A stretch of DNA of 64,000 nucleotides from Klebsormidium nitens. Its lineage: Eukaryota; Streptophyta; Klebsormidiophyceae; Klebsormidiales; Klebsormidiaceae. Under the pieces are notes generated by a model that did no database searches, was not told where the DNA came from, and was given only the letters and a program-made list of their open reading frames with translations. The stretch lies in NCBI GenBank assembly GCA_000708835.1, contig DF237043.1, positions 148,382 through 212,381 on the forward strand. Direction: 5' to 3'. The position numbers were made by a program, and so were the translations under genes. Shown one piece after another: positions 28,385 to 38,920 of the stretch (position 1 is the first letter of the stretch; each line of letters opens with the position of its first letter).

Positions 28385-30349
28385 ATGGCCACTTGTCAGA
28401 TTGTCCACCCATCCGCAACCCTGAGCCAAACGAGGCTCTGTTCACTCCACAATCCAACAGCATTGCATTCTACTAGGTTATTCTCGTCGCCCCATCTTTC
28501 CAGTTGCCTGGTTCTCCCAGCAGAAGGACCATCATCTTTGCAATTGCCTCATTTAGCGGTGGCTCGGGCATATTCTGTTGCACGGAAGACCACTAGACCG
28601 GCACTAGGAAAGACTGGGACAAGCTGGCGGCCAGTGACAGCATTCGCTCCTTCTCTCCCAACACGTTTCCAAGTAGCTCGCAATTGCGCGGGCAGGATCA
28701 AGCGTAGGCATGCCGAGATCCATCATTCAAATGAGCGCGGCCTGGTCTGCCGAGCCTCGTTCAGCTGGCGCGACTCAGGCGATTCGGAAGAGGAAGAGTG
28801 CGACGAGAATGGCATCTGCACCCCAGCTGGTATGAAGGTGTTTGACGATGGGAGGCAACTGTTCAACCAGCGGGAGTTCTACAAGTGTCATGACGTCCTT
28901 GAGGAGCTGTGGCATGTATCTCCGGAGCCGCAACGCTCCGTGTTGCATGGGATCTTGCAGTGCGCCGTGGGACTGTACCACCTGCAGAACCAGGTAGGAG
29001 TGCAACACATGATGTGGCTCTGTATTCTGCTCCTTGGCTTAGAGGATTGTGATCTGACGTGGTGGAATTTCAGGAAAGATGCGCTCTCGAACAGTCTTGC
29101 TTGTGAACTGTGCTGCTTGAATTCTGTTGCAGCCTTGTGGTCTGGTTGTTTCGTTGAACTGCGGTGTGTCAACTCATTCAAATTGGTGGTCACGGCATGC
29201 ACAGATCTACATTCCATTCTCTCTGTCCGGAATCCGAATCCGCTTTGAGTCCTCTCCGAGCAGTCTCAGCTTCATTTAACATACGCAGTCCCACTTCTGT
29301 GATGGAAAAGTAGAGTCCCAAGAGTATAATCGAAGTTCATGGGTTTCGAGGGGGGAACCTGCATCTCAGAAGGCAAGTCCTTCCGTGAGGGTGCACACTA
29401 CGGATCTGTGTCTTGCACTACTGTTCACGGAGCACTTGCTCACATTGCGCAATCTTTCAATCTGCAGAACCATAGGGGTGCGCTCATCCAGTTTGGAGAG
29501 GGTCTCCACAAGCTCCGGCGGCAGCAGTTGCGGGACGGGCCGCTGTTCGACTTTGAGCAAGGCATGTCTGCGCTGCTGGAGTTCGTGTACAACACTCAAA
29601 TTGAGCATGCCGCCTGCGACGAGGAGACGTGCGCCCCAATGACAGGGGACGATGAGTCGTACAGGTAATACGTCTCCGTTGATTAGGCTCAGTCGTTGAC
29701 CTTTTTCGATCAACCCCGTGCAAGTCGGATGGAGCTGCAATAAGGCGTCTCCAAATGGAAAATGTAGGATAACCATCTAGAGGTGTCTTCTCTTAAGAAA
29801 GGTCCGCTTCTGACAGGGTGCCGGAACGAGAGCCCCGAAGTTTCAGACGCTGTGAGGCTGAGTGTCTCCTAGACGAAACGAAGTGAACAATGGTTTTGGG
29901 TGGCACCCTGTTCATTGATGGTCTGCGCCCGTGAATTGGGCAACGAGGGATTTTGGGTTACATGGATTAAGATACTGAGACAACTAAGCGAGAAGGTTGA
30001 CTGGACCTTGTTTGTCAGCTGACTTGTGGCACTCAATTCGGAACCAGCACTTAAGGGGAGAATGCTTCGGCTCCTGTGCAGCTTTGTCTATGACGTGCTT
30101 CCGATCTGACTCGTACTATCCAGAGTCGATCCTGAGAGTCTTTTAACTCATTCTTGCAGGTTGCTGGGAAACTTCGGTGCTGGCCAGCCGATGTACACGA
30201 TCGAGGAAGGCCGTGATGGTTGTATATACCTCCACTTTAACTCGGCTCGGCAGGAAAAGCTGGTAGCCCAGGGCTTCGAGCAACAGCGAGTTGTCCTGCC
30301 GGTGCTGGAAGTCACCGAAGCCGATCTTCTCGAGTTAAGTTGCAGATGA
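28385..30349 (+). CDS. DUF309 family protein, predicted organelle-targeted
   Basis: Member of the DUF309 family, a small all-helical domain of unknown biochemical role present in bacteria and in plant plastid-targeted proteins. Three exons: 28385-28993, 29468-29664 and 30160-30349. They sum to 996 nt, 331 residues. The family signature is clear: FNQREFYKCHDVLEELWH, then LHGILQCAVGLYHLQNQ, NHRGALIQFGEGLHKL and the C-terminal part of the helical bundle. About 140 residues precede the domain, Ser/Thr/Arg-rich and poor in acidic residues, consistent with a transit peptide. An in-frame Met at 28262 is an alternative start. After the domain comes an acidic Cys-containing stretch (ACDEETCAPMTGDDE) and a beta-rich C-terminus (GQPMYTIEEGRDGCIYLHF) that was not recognised. 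Intron 1 is bordered by near-identical direct repeats. Confidence 0.85.
28982..29481 (+). repeat. direct repeats at both ends of DUF309 intron 1
   Basis: CTGCAGAACCAGGTAGGAGTGC minus its last two bases matches across the donor at 28982-29003. The acceptor at 29462-29481 reads CTGCAGAACCATAGGGGTGC. The two share CTGCAGAACCA and then GGxGTGC with a small indel. The donor GT and the acceptor AG both lie inside the repeated segment. Confidence 0.75.
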
Positions 30350-30876
30350 TAAGGCCATGGGTTTCGGAAGGTTATGTGCACGTGTGCACGCCAGTACTTT
30401 AGTCGAATATAGACTCAAACTTAGAGCCTTTCTTAACATTCAGGGCCCCCGAAACGAGCATGTATTCTCCACCTCTCAGAAGATGGGTTGACGCTTTCCA
30501 AAATCGAGAAACGAAAGAACATTTCCGACTATAGTTGCCCCATGCATTGTCTGATTGACATCTGCATGTGTAAAGTAGGTATATGGGTGCTCAACAGCTC
30601 AATGTCTTCTGGCATGCTGTACGGGGGCAATCAAAGCTGATCATAGGGTCACGGAATGCAAGAATCTTGCTATAGTTACATGGGGCCGTTTGGTGGGCAG
30701 TCACTTGTCACATTTGCGCAAGAATCTTGAGACGATCCCAACGAACAGGCGGGACCGCTAGCACATGACGCAAGTACGTGCATTTTATCTTCTCGTCTAT
30801 GGACATGATGCATGGCCACCGGGCCGGCCACCTTATCTCAATCATTGTACTATTTCTCGTTTCCTTGTCATCAGGA
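30350..30876. other. intergenic region
   Basis: About 530 nt downstream of the DUF309 gene. No coding, repeat or RNA feature was recognised. Confidence 0.5.
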
Positions 30877-31572
30877 TTAGGGCCTGTATATAGGCGGTTG
30901 GGCCCATGATTCGAAGGCGCAAACGAACTGAGAGCTAGGCAGATTTGAAGAATTTGATATCAGGGATTTCTGCATCTGCAAAGTTGGTGAACGAACTAGC
31001 GGACAACCTTCTGGCGGTCTGAGTAGATCTAGAGGTTCTCGACCGTCGGTTTTCAAATGGGAGCGCGAAATCGACGGCGGGTTCAAGAAGAACTGGCGCC
31101 AATGTGGCAGCTGATGTGGCAAATTGGCTGTCTTTGATTTGTCCAAAAGCGACAAAAGATCTTCATATCCACTTTCCTGGACAAGATACTTGCAACTTTT
31201 GGCCTTTTGGAAGATTTTTTGCTGCAAAAGAAGGAAGCATTGGATTTTGGAGAGAGAGTAGACTCTAGAGGCGGCCTTCACGCTTCTGGAACTTGGAAGA
31301 TTTCTCAAGGCCTCTACAATCAGAATTGCAACTGACGTGGGCGCACTCTCCTTGTGGAAAGGCGATGGTGAGTACCTCTGGTAGAATTCTGAGATTTTTC
31401 TGAGCGCATAAAGAAGCTGGGTGCTGAAATTGGGTTCTTCACCAATATCACAGTATTGTCCCAGATGTCTAGCTTCTATCCAGCCCCGAAGCAATGTATC
31501 ATTGGCCAGTTTGTGATTGAACCGAGAGGCAATTGAAACCTCTGCTAGGAGACCATAGTTAGGGGCTGTCAT
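30877..31572 (-). CDS. hypothetical protein, uncertain
   Basis: A 231-codon uninterrupted frame on the minus strand starting MTAPNYGLLAEVSIAS. The translation has a plausible amphipathic and helical composition (for example STQLLYALRKISEFYQ and TSVAILIVEALRNL), but no family was recognised and there are no introns, unlike most genes here. The region is less GC-rich than neighbouring exons, and the last 60 residues are Ser/Pro-rich and poorly structured. It may be a real single-exon or terminal exon, a pseudogene, or a chance frame. Confidence 0.3.
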   Translation of the reverse strand: MTAPNYGLLAEVSIASRFNHKLANDTLLRGWIEARHLGQYCDIGEEPNFSTQLLYALRKISEFYQRYSPSPFHKESAPTSVAILIVEALRNLPSSRSVKAASRVYSLSKIQCFLLLQQKIFQKAKSCKYLVQESGYEDLLSLLDKSKTANLPHQLPHWRQFFLNPPSISRSHLKTDGREPLDLLRPPEGCPLVRSPTLQMQKSLISNSSNLPSSQFVCAFESWAQPPIYRP

Positions 31573-31920
31573 GTCTGAGAGTTGCGTGCAAAGAAGATAT
31601 CAGTTGAGTTGCTTGGCCAAAATGTGATGAAAACCAAAGGCAAGAGAGAGACCTTTCTAAAGCTAGAAACCCATGGAGGGCTTTTATGTATCAGAGTTGT
31701 GTGCAGTGTGCATTGTGTTAGTTGGCTTGTAGTGTCTGCACCATTTTGGTACTTTTTGCGGCCTTCTGCTTTCACTCTCCTTGCTCATACACTATGTTTG
31801 AATGCCATGAAACCTGCGGCATGTGCCTTGGTCTGCTGGTCAAAGAGCAGCCAGAAGCACTGAGTCCAACTTGCTCCCTTCAATTGACCCTAACACCACT
31901 TCGTCTTAGAAACGCAGACT

Positions 31921-33871
31921 TTGAAATTGTGGGGAGCGCTGCATTCTGGTAATGGCGCTGCAACCACCGTTGCGACACTTTCATATTGTCAGAGCGGAAT
32001 TGATGACCTTGCTCCATTATGTTTGCAGGCTCTCTCCACAGTCTCGCAGCTGGGGTCGTTGGTCCAGAATATAGGGTTCACCTCAACCAGTCGAACTCAA
32101 GATTCAGTGGGCCCATCCACAGCACAGACTTTGGCGCCTACTCTTCGGCAAAAGCACTCAGCCCCATCCGCAGCATTGGAGCTCCATAACTGCAGAAACT
32201 GGGGCGCACACAAAGCACAGAACTTTCTCAGAGGTCAATCGGTGAGGCGGTCAGCGGCGAAAAATGCACCGGCAGCGGGCATTCAGATGTCGGGCGGAGA
32301 CGAGAAGCTTCCCAGCCTGTACGAGTTGCCGCTGACGAGTTTTATCGACCAAAGCGGTTACATTAACCCGCCGGTGGAGAAGAACACGGAGGCCAGCGTG
32401 TTTGCGGTGCTGGATGAGGCGAAGAAGGTGCAGTACATCGGGTTTTCCAAGGACGTCCGGAACTCGCTGCGGACGCTTTTGTGTCGGAGGCCGGACAAGT
32501 GCCACTACTACAAGCTGCATAACCTATCGGTCCTGGACCAGCAGCGCATGATCGAGATCAGGAACTCGGTGAGCGATGCCTCTTTCTCAACAGAAATCTT
32601 CCATGGGGAAGCTGGAGACATGCTCGAGTCCATGAGTAGGCAGCATTCTCCTCAAAAAAAGCCGCTCAGCATCGACTTTCCACATTTGTACTTGGCGTCG
32701 TGTTCCTCATTATGCTACCACCTCATCAAGAAAACAAGTAAACGCAGAAGATCTCGAGTTCTAAGTCAAATTGAGCCTGTTTGGCACAGGTCATGCAGGT
32801 CTAGACTTAACAGCGACTCCTAGCGGGCGGAAAGTCCTTGAAGCAACTATGAACATTTGAGCAGTCAAGACCACGAAACCAACAATGGCCTGTATGGAGG
32901 CCTCCTTATCATGACGGTGACGGTACCAATCTGAGGCTGTTCTAACCCTAGATTGTAGGATGCGAGCTGCTCATTGCCTGAGCAAGATGGCTGTGGACCA
33001 TTTTTCAATATGAAGGACCATATTGTGACCGATTTTGTGGCGGCGTTCGTGCAGTGGTCGTCAGAGCTCGGTCTACCTCCCCCGGGTAACGCAGACCCGT
33101 ACCAGAAGAACCAGTGGGAAAAGCCTGTCGATGCTGGGTCAATTTCGGAGAGGGGGATGGCTGCTGCGGGCGCCTCAAAAGCAAAGGCGCTGCTTGGAGA
33201 GATGCAAGCCAGGGGGCTCAAGGAAGAGGTCAGGGCTGTGCGAGACTCGGTCCGCTTTGAGTCCAGGCTATGCAATTGTGGGAAAGGGAGTGTCGAGCAT
33301 CGCCTCAAAATTGGTACTTTGTCAGGTCTATGTTGAAGATGGATGACGTGTCTCCCTGCGGAAGGACGTAAGGCAACCAAAAATGTCAAGAGGGTAAACT
33401 GAATTGTCAGGAATTCTTTCTGCAGAAGTTTGAGCTTGAGTATGTCCTTGAAAAGGCAAACAGGGATCAAAAGGACTACTTCTTGACGACTTTGCGGAGG
33501 CTGCCACTAGAAGGTCAAATATTGGTGGCATCATCTGTCTATGCACACCACTTGCTCATTGAGGCCGCACTTTTGCAGATGATCTACGACCCAGCCTTGC
33601 TGGAGAGGGGCAGATGCGATGTTCTTCCGGTGAGCCACATGGGTCCATTCGTTTGCTGTGTATTCATACTGACGGGCCTTTTCTACCCAATTACATGATG
33701 AATAAAAGGGGGCAGTTTCGCCCGCCAGGCTTCTGTCGAAATTCTTGGGGATTCGTTCACAAAGAACAGCTGCCACAATTAATTGAGGCAGGTGTGAAGC
33801 GGATTGCAAACAGGGCAAGCAGAAAGAAGAGGTGGACAGCTGCGCAAGAAAGGAAAGTTGGTCCATTTTAG
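31921..33871 (+). CDS. GIY-YIG-like domain protein, predicted plastid
   Basis: The translated core EASVFAVLDEAKKVQYIGFSKDVRNSLRT (in two parts: VFAVLDEAKK and VQYIGFSKDVRNSL) resembles the GIY-YIG-type fold of plant plastid proteins. Proposed exons: 31921-32568, 33055-33228, either 33426-33629 or the shorter 33579-33629, and 33716-33871. Both options keep frame, giving 393 or 342 residues. Exon 2 (WSSELGLPPPGNADPY, then WEKPVDAGSISERGMAAA) and exon 3 (MIYDPALLERGRCDVLP) continue the same protein. The exon 3 choice depends on whether CAG before ATGATC at 33579 is the real acceptor. The Ser/Thr-rich N-terminus looks like a transit peptide; Met at 32288 is an alternative start, and an upstream exon is possible. 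The last intron would be only 86 nt with a weak pyrimidine tract. No nuclease activity is claimed. Confidence 0.6.
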
Positions 33872-34361
33872 TTCTCAAGGATAGAAAGAAAGGCATTCCT
33901 GCTTTTGAGCTTCATCATAACAGTCCCCCTTGGGATGAGCATGGGACTCGCTTGAGTTCCAGGCTCTCAAACTTTGATTCCTAGTCCGAGGAATTGGCGG
34001 CATGTCGAGCAACTGTGTCTGTTTACCGCTGGGCTGTTGACAATAGACTGGCGTCCAACTGGAAAACGCAGACAGAGGGAGAGTGGTGAAGGACCAGTTC
34101 CACTCTTCTGAAGAGTCAGCCATTTCAGATCATTGCAAGTAAAAGGCAATCACGCCGAATCTGCAAAACTGTGGAGGAACTGTGCGTAAAGCTGAAAAGG
34201 TGGTGTTCTCGTGTATTCAAATTTCAGGCAGCTGATTTGTTTCCAACCAGGCTGGAGGCCATTAAAGACTCTTGGTCCGCATTCGAGTGCAGCTGAAGGT
34301 TAAGATGGTCCGAGAAGCATACCAGCCACTCACTATACCCGGTTCTGGATTGTTGCACTTC
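33872..34361. other. intergenic region or upstream intron
   Basis: About 490 nt between the GIY-YIG-like gene and the tandem repeat array. It may include the promoter or first exon of the gene at 34.8 kb, which could not be located. Confidence 0.4.
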
Positions 34362-34866
34362 CAAGGCAAAGACCATTGAGAAGGTCCAAGCTGCTGAAAG
34401 AACTGAACGCTAACTCGAAACCAATCACGACGTTTTGGAACTTAAGCAGCCACCAACAAACCTGGTCACTGCGATATGGAGTCCAAGCAGAAGTCCTCTG
34501 AGGAGGTCCAGGCCGCTGAAAGCAAAGGACGCTACCTGACATTAACCACGCCGTTATCGAACTTAACCAGCCTAAAAACCTGGTCAATGCAGTCCAAGCG
34601 GAAGTCCTCTGAGGAGCTCCAGGCTGCTGAATGCAAAGCACGCTTACCTGAAATCAACCACGCCATTTTCAAACTTAACCAGCCACTAACAACGTGATCC
34701 ACGCTGCTATGCAGTCCAAGCAGAAGTCCGCTGAGGAGCTCCAGGCTGCTGAAGACAAAGCACGCTAACCTGACATCAACCAGGCCGTCATCGAATTTAA
34801 CCAGCCACTAACAACGTGTCCCCCTGATATGCAGTCCAAGCAAAAGTCCGCTGAGGAGCTCCAGGC
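34362..34866 (+). repeat. five-copy tandem repeat containing an acceptor and exon head
   Basis: Five diverged units are aligned on the CTGCTGAA core at 34391, 34513, 34624, 34746 and 34866; periods are 122, 111, 122 and 120 nt. Units 2-4 share (A)TGCAGTCCAAGC, AAGTCC(T/G)CTGAGGAG, CCAGGC(T/C)GCTGAA, and a CTTAACCAGCCACTAACAA block. Translated, they read SKQKSxEELQAAExKAR followed by INxAxxxLNQPL, with scattered stops. Units 2 and 3 alone form an open frame at 34476-34697. The last unit runs directly into the open coding exon of the downstream gene. Confidence 0.85.
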
Positions 34867-36362
34867 GGCATCGGACTTGGAGGCGGAGCGGAAGTCGAAC
34901 GAGCGCCACGTGTCAGCGGTGGCCATCGACGGGGAGAAGATCGAGTTCGACATCACATTCACCATGAAGTACAAGACGAACGGGGGCTGGATGTACGACG
35001 TGTCAGTCAGCCACCAGGACAGGGTCACCACGTGAGTTGGCCGCTCTCTGCGGTTGTTTCTATCCTGGTAAAGGGAGCTTGCTTCTCAGTGAAAGGACGA
35101 ACAGGCGATGCTGACGTTAGCTGCGACTGCAAAGTTCGGGCAGGCATGCGATCTGGTATGCTGCAATTGCGCCAGACTTTGATTGTGTAAAGTGCTGAAC
35201 GAGGGTCAAGACGGGCTTTGAAGTTTACTGCGGTAGCAACGCTGACGGTGCGGGTTGGTTGCATGCCTACTTTCTTTCCCGGCATCCGATTGGATCAGCC
35301 TCAAAAAGATGACGCTTTGAAATCATATCTATATTGGACCAATGTCGTTATTGTCAGATCGTCGGAACTTTTTGCCAGTCCGAAATGGTTGCGAGGCCAG
35401 TTTGAAAAGAACTCTGTAGTCGTCCTCTTTGGCTTCATTATCCGCGTGATGGCCATAGAGAGAATGGCGTTCTGGAGGTCGAGTCCGCACTGACCATAAC
35501 GAGCAGTGCATAAGCAGCGATATCTCGAGTTGCTGAACCCTTTTTCCAGAAGAAAAGAGGCCCGACGCCCTTCTCAATCCAAAATCTGTGAGCTGAGACT
35601 TTCAAAAGGCCAAGTGCAATCTGTCTGTGATATGCCCGGCTGCGGCTATCAGAGCTCCAGTTTGGAATTTCTCCCTTTGGGTATGGTTGGCAACGTGCCT
35701 TGTTTGAACGAGTGGGGACTTCCTCTGGTGTTGCGTGCAGGCATCGTGTGTTGCTGGGGCAGCCAATGATTGACCTCACCAAATTGGAACCTGAGGTTAT
35801 CGTCGAACGAACCTTTGCGTATTTGCTGGTAAGCTCGCCTTCTTGCCAGTCTGCTTCGGCCGTTCAGTTTTTGAGTTATCATCAAAAAACTTGACTGGCA
35901 GACAATCAACTACATGAAGCTTACTGGAGGGACCGTCGAATCAGAACCAGCGTTAGTACCTCCGGCAGTGATTTGAGTATGCGGGGCGTTTGGAGACTCT
36001 CGCGCTGTGTACATCATCGACTTGTGTATGCCTGCCGAACCTTCGTTTGCGTGCTCTCACTACACTACTGACACTGATCGAGTTCATCGCCAATGCCCCT
36101 TCCTTTGCACCCTTTGCAGAGTAAAAGAATTACACGCCAGACGGAGGGGCTTCTGCACAGTGAGACATTCCCGATCAATTACTTCAGTGTGTCGGAAGTA
36201 GAACAGTGGTTCGACGATTTCAAGATCATGTTTGACAACCAGGAGCTGGTGGGTAACTACTGGCGTTTCAATCGGCTGTACGATTACGGGGCTGGCTACT
36301 CTGATTCGCAGCCGGAGCTTGGTCCTCAAGGGGACGATAAGCAGAAGGCGTTTAGCTGGTAG
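34829..36362 (+). CDS. unrecognised protein, 4 exons
   Basis: Not recognised. Exons: 34829-35031, 35741-35828, 35902-35955 and 36120-36362. They sum to 588 nt (195 residues) from the Met shown, although an upstream exon is possible because ATGCAG just before TCCAAG could be an acceptor. The product begins with a charged helix (SKQKSAEELQAASDLEAE), followed by an alternating beta-type region (IEFDITFTMKYKTNGGWMYD and VSVSHQDRV), then PMIDLTKLEPEVIVERTFAY and an aromatic, acidic C-terminus (VEQWFDDFKIMFDNQ, NYWRFNRLYDYGAGY). Coding character is supported by exact frame across three introns. The donor after exon 3 is GTACCT, which is weak. The first exon's head is the final unit of a tandem array. 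Confidence 0.55.
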
Positions 36363-37586
36363 TTAGAGGGGCCGAACTGTTCTGAACTTCCGGTCAGTTT
36401 GCAGTACGGCTGAAGCTAGTAGGTCAATTAGAATAAAAGACGCACTTGGCATACCCTTTGAGTTCTGGAGCTTTTGAACGGACTGTAGTAAATCTGCCTC
36501 AGAGAGTTCAGTGGCAATTATCGCCAAGTTACAGGTACTCTCGCCAATTTACAGGTTTTTGGGTCAGCAAAGGCACCAAGCTGCACAGTCCTTGTAAACC
36601 TCGCTCGCAGGAGTTGAGGCACGTGTACAATAAAAGTGTCCCTTTCCAACATATCCAGGGGCGTTAGTATCTTGATTTGTGCCCAGCTTTATCCCTATGA
36701 AAGTGGATGTTCATATCCACTTCGAATCGTTTCTCGACTAGCTAACCTTTGTTCGATTGCATGAGTGAAAGTGACAGTAGAACCAGTGTTTCCCCTAATT
36801 ATTTTGATTGCTGGCCGCCGGGCCGGCCGGGGCCTGAGTTTGTCGACCCGTTGGGCCGGGCCGACATCGCCATTGCCGGCCCAAGTCCCACCGCAATATA
36901 TGGTAATCTCGCGCGCGCACCCCACATTATAACTTTTACAGTTTCTGCTCCAGTTTCGTAATCTTTTATAAGTCTCTAGCTTTTTAACGTGAGAAATATC
37001 GACCAACTTCCTACCTCACCTACCGAGGGGCTTATTTTGTGCTAGTTCTGGCCAGAAGTACCCGGGGGAGTGTTTTTCTTGGGACCAAAACCTTGAATTG
37101 TCATCAAATTCTATTCTCTTTAAACACTAAATACGATGACAGTGGAGCCAAAAATGTCACATGAACTTTCATTGCCGGCCCAAGAGGCCGGCCGGTGCCC
37201 CGCAATGCCGGCCGGATGGGCCGGAGGCCGGCCCCCATTGCCGGCCCAATTTGACCATTGCCGGCCATTTTACCAGAGAGTGGGCCGGCAGGAGAAACAC
37301 TGAGTAGAACTGAGAATAGTCATAGCGCATGTAGTCAGCCTGTGTACGCGTAATATACGACTGGTAATAATGGTACGAATGGTAATATACGACGTACTGC
37401 AATCTTTAAGTTCTCAAAGCAACCGTCGGACTGTTAGTTAACCCTTAGTAATATACAATCGTTTGGAAGCAGGCTCGCAGGCCTGGCAATAACTTATAAG
37501 TAACTTGTATCGACCCACTGAACATTTTCGAGCTCACCGCATCATTGGGCCATCATGCATGCATTGGGTATATTTATGTAACATGA
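36363..37586. other. intergenic region with GGCCGGC-rich repeats
   Basis: No gene was recognised. From about 36820 to 37290 it is dense in GCCGGCC palindromes. ATTGCCGGCCCAAG occurs at 36872-36885 and 37171-37184, and ATTGCCGGCCCAA again at 37237-37249, separated by A+T-richer sequence. This looks like a decayed repetitive element, but no termini could be fixed. Confidence 0.55.
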
Positions 37587-38840
37587 GCCCTCCACTCTGG
37601 CACCGCCGTATATCCGGAGCTTAGCGGGGTCGAAGTTCCGTTTTTGGCTTTTGCGGATGACGTTGTTCTGCTGTCGACGAGTGCGGCGGGGCTGCAGAAA
37701 AAGTTGGGGCTTCTGGAAGAGTTCAGTAAAGAGAGTGGGCTCCCGGTAAACCTTCAAAAGACGGAAGTTGTGGTCTTTGGGGGTCAGTTCGCTGTGCAGA
37801 AAGTGAGGAACGAGTTTCAGTATGCGGGAGAGCGGGTTGCAATTGCGCAGAGCTATCGCTATTTGGGGGTGCAATTTCATTGCAACGGCAATTTTCGGGA
37901 GGGGGTCCAGGTTCTGGCGGCGGCCGGGCGGAAAGCAGCTTTCGCTCTGGAGCAAAGGTGTGCGGAGTTGGGGGCGCGAAGGATAAGGACGCGGGTCGGT
38001 TTGTTTGACGTGCTCGTAGGGCCGATTCTGCAGTACGGGGCGGAAGTATGGGGCCCGGGGTACGGTCCAAGGTGGGGGTGGAACGGGGACGGGGATTGTG
38101 TGGAGAAAGTCCACCGGGCGTTTTTGCGGGGGCTCTTGCGGGTCAAGAAGTCGACTCTGTCCAAGGCGGTTCTAGGCGAGTTCGGCCGGTTCCCTCTGGT
38201 TCTGCCTAGATGGGAGCAGATCTTTAGATTTGTTAATCGAACCGCGAACCTTCCGCAGGATCGACTAGCTCGGTTGGCCTTAGAGGAATCCAGGCGCATG
38301 TGGGCGGATGGTGAGGGAGGGTGGTTTGCAGAAGTCGTGGCAAAGGCCAGAGAGTTAGTTTTTGACGACAAAATTGTGCAGGGCTTTGATGTGAAGTCTC
38401 TCCGGAGTCTATCAGAATTTGCATACATGCAAGATTTGAGAGAAGAGCACGGTCGTAAGTACTGCACGTATTTTGAGGAGGTGAAGCAAGGCTACTCGTA
38501 TGAGCCCTACTTAGACCAGATAGAGCATGCGCCGTTTCTTCATGCGCTAGCCAAGTTCAGAGTCGGAGCTCATAATTTGGCTATTGAGACCGGAGCCTGG
38601 CAGGGGGTACCTAGAGCCGAAAGGTATTGTGCCTTGTGTGCAACGGGTGAAATAGAGGACGAACATCACTTCGTGTTCACTTGCCCAGTGTATACTGACC
38701 TCAGGATAGACTTCCCATATATCTTTCAGGATAGAGGAGAGATAAACTTGAGAACGTTCCTTAGTCTACAAGATACTTACGTGATAGGAAAGTATTTGCA
38801 CTTAAGCTTTGCATTAAGAGCGAGTTTAGTGCAGAGTTAG
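37587..38840 (+). pseudogene. LINE reverse transcriptase, C-terminal fragment
   Basis: The frame is open for about 417 codons and begins in the RT palm. GVEVPFLAFADDVVLLS contains the FADD catalytic motif, followed by the LPVNLQKTEVVVFGG and YRYLGVQF segments that normally follow it, the RT thumb, and a C-terminal zinc-knuckle (CALCATGEIEDEHHFVFTC) of the kind common in plant LINEs. The N-terminal endonuclease and RT fingers are missing, so it cannot move by itself. The frame is otherwise free of stops, suggesting recent insertion or a recently active family. Confidence 0.85.
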
Positions 38841-38920
38841 TAAATAGAGACATTCGTCGACTTAGCCGACCACGGCTCCGAACCGACGTTAAATCAACTA
38901 AATCTAAAATCTAAATCTAT
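37587..38920 (+). mobile_element. 5'-truncated non-LTR retrotransposon (LINE)
   Basis: Carries the 3' half of a LINE pol gene and ends in an A-rich tail of CTAAAT/TAAAATC-type units (about 38897-38920). An in-frame TGA at 37584-37586 and the absence of the upstream RT motifs show that the element is truncated at its 5' end, the usual outcome of target-primed reverse transcription. Target-site duplications were not identified. Confidence 0.85.

Noticed and set aside
37542-38467. Minus-strand frames of 190-196 codons opposite the LINE
   Set aside because: The plus strand carries the conserved FADD and zinc-knuckle motifs; the minus products are Arg/Pro/Ser-rich shadows.
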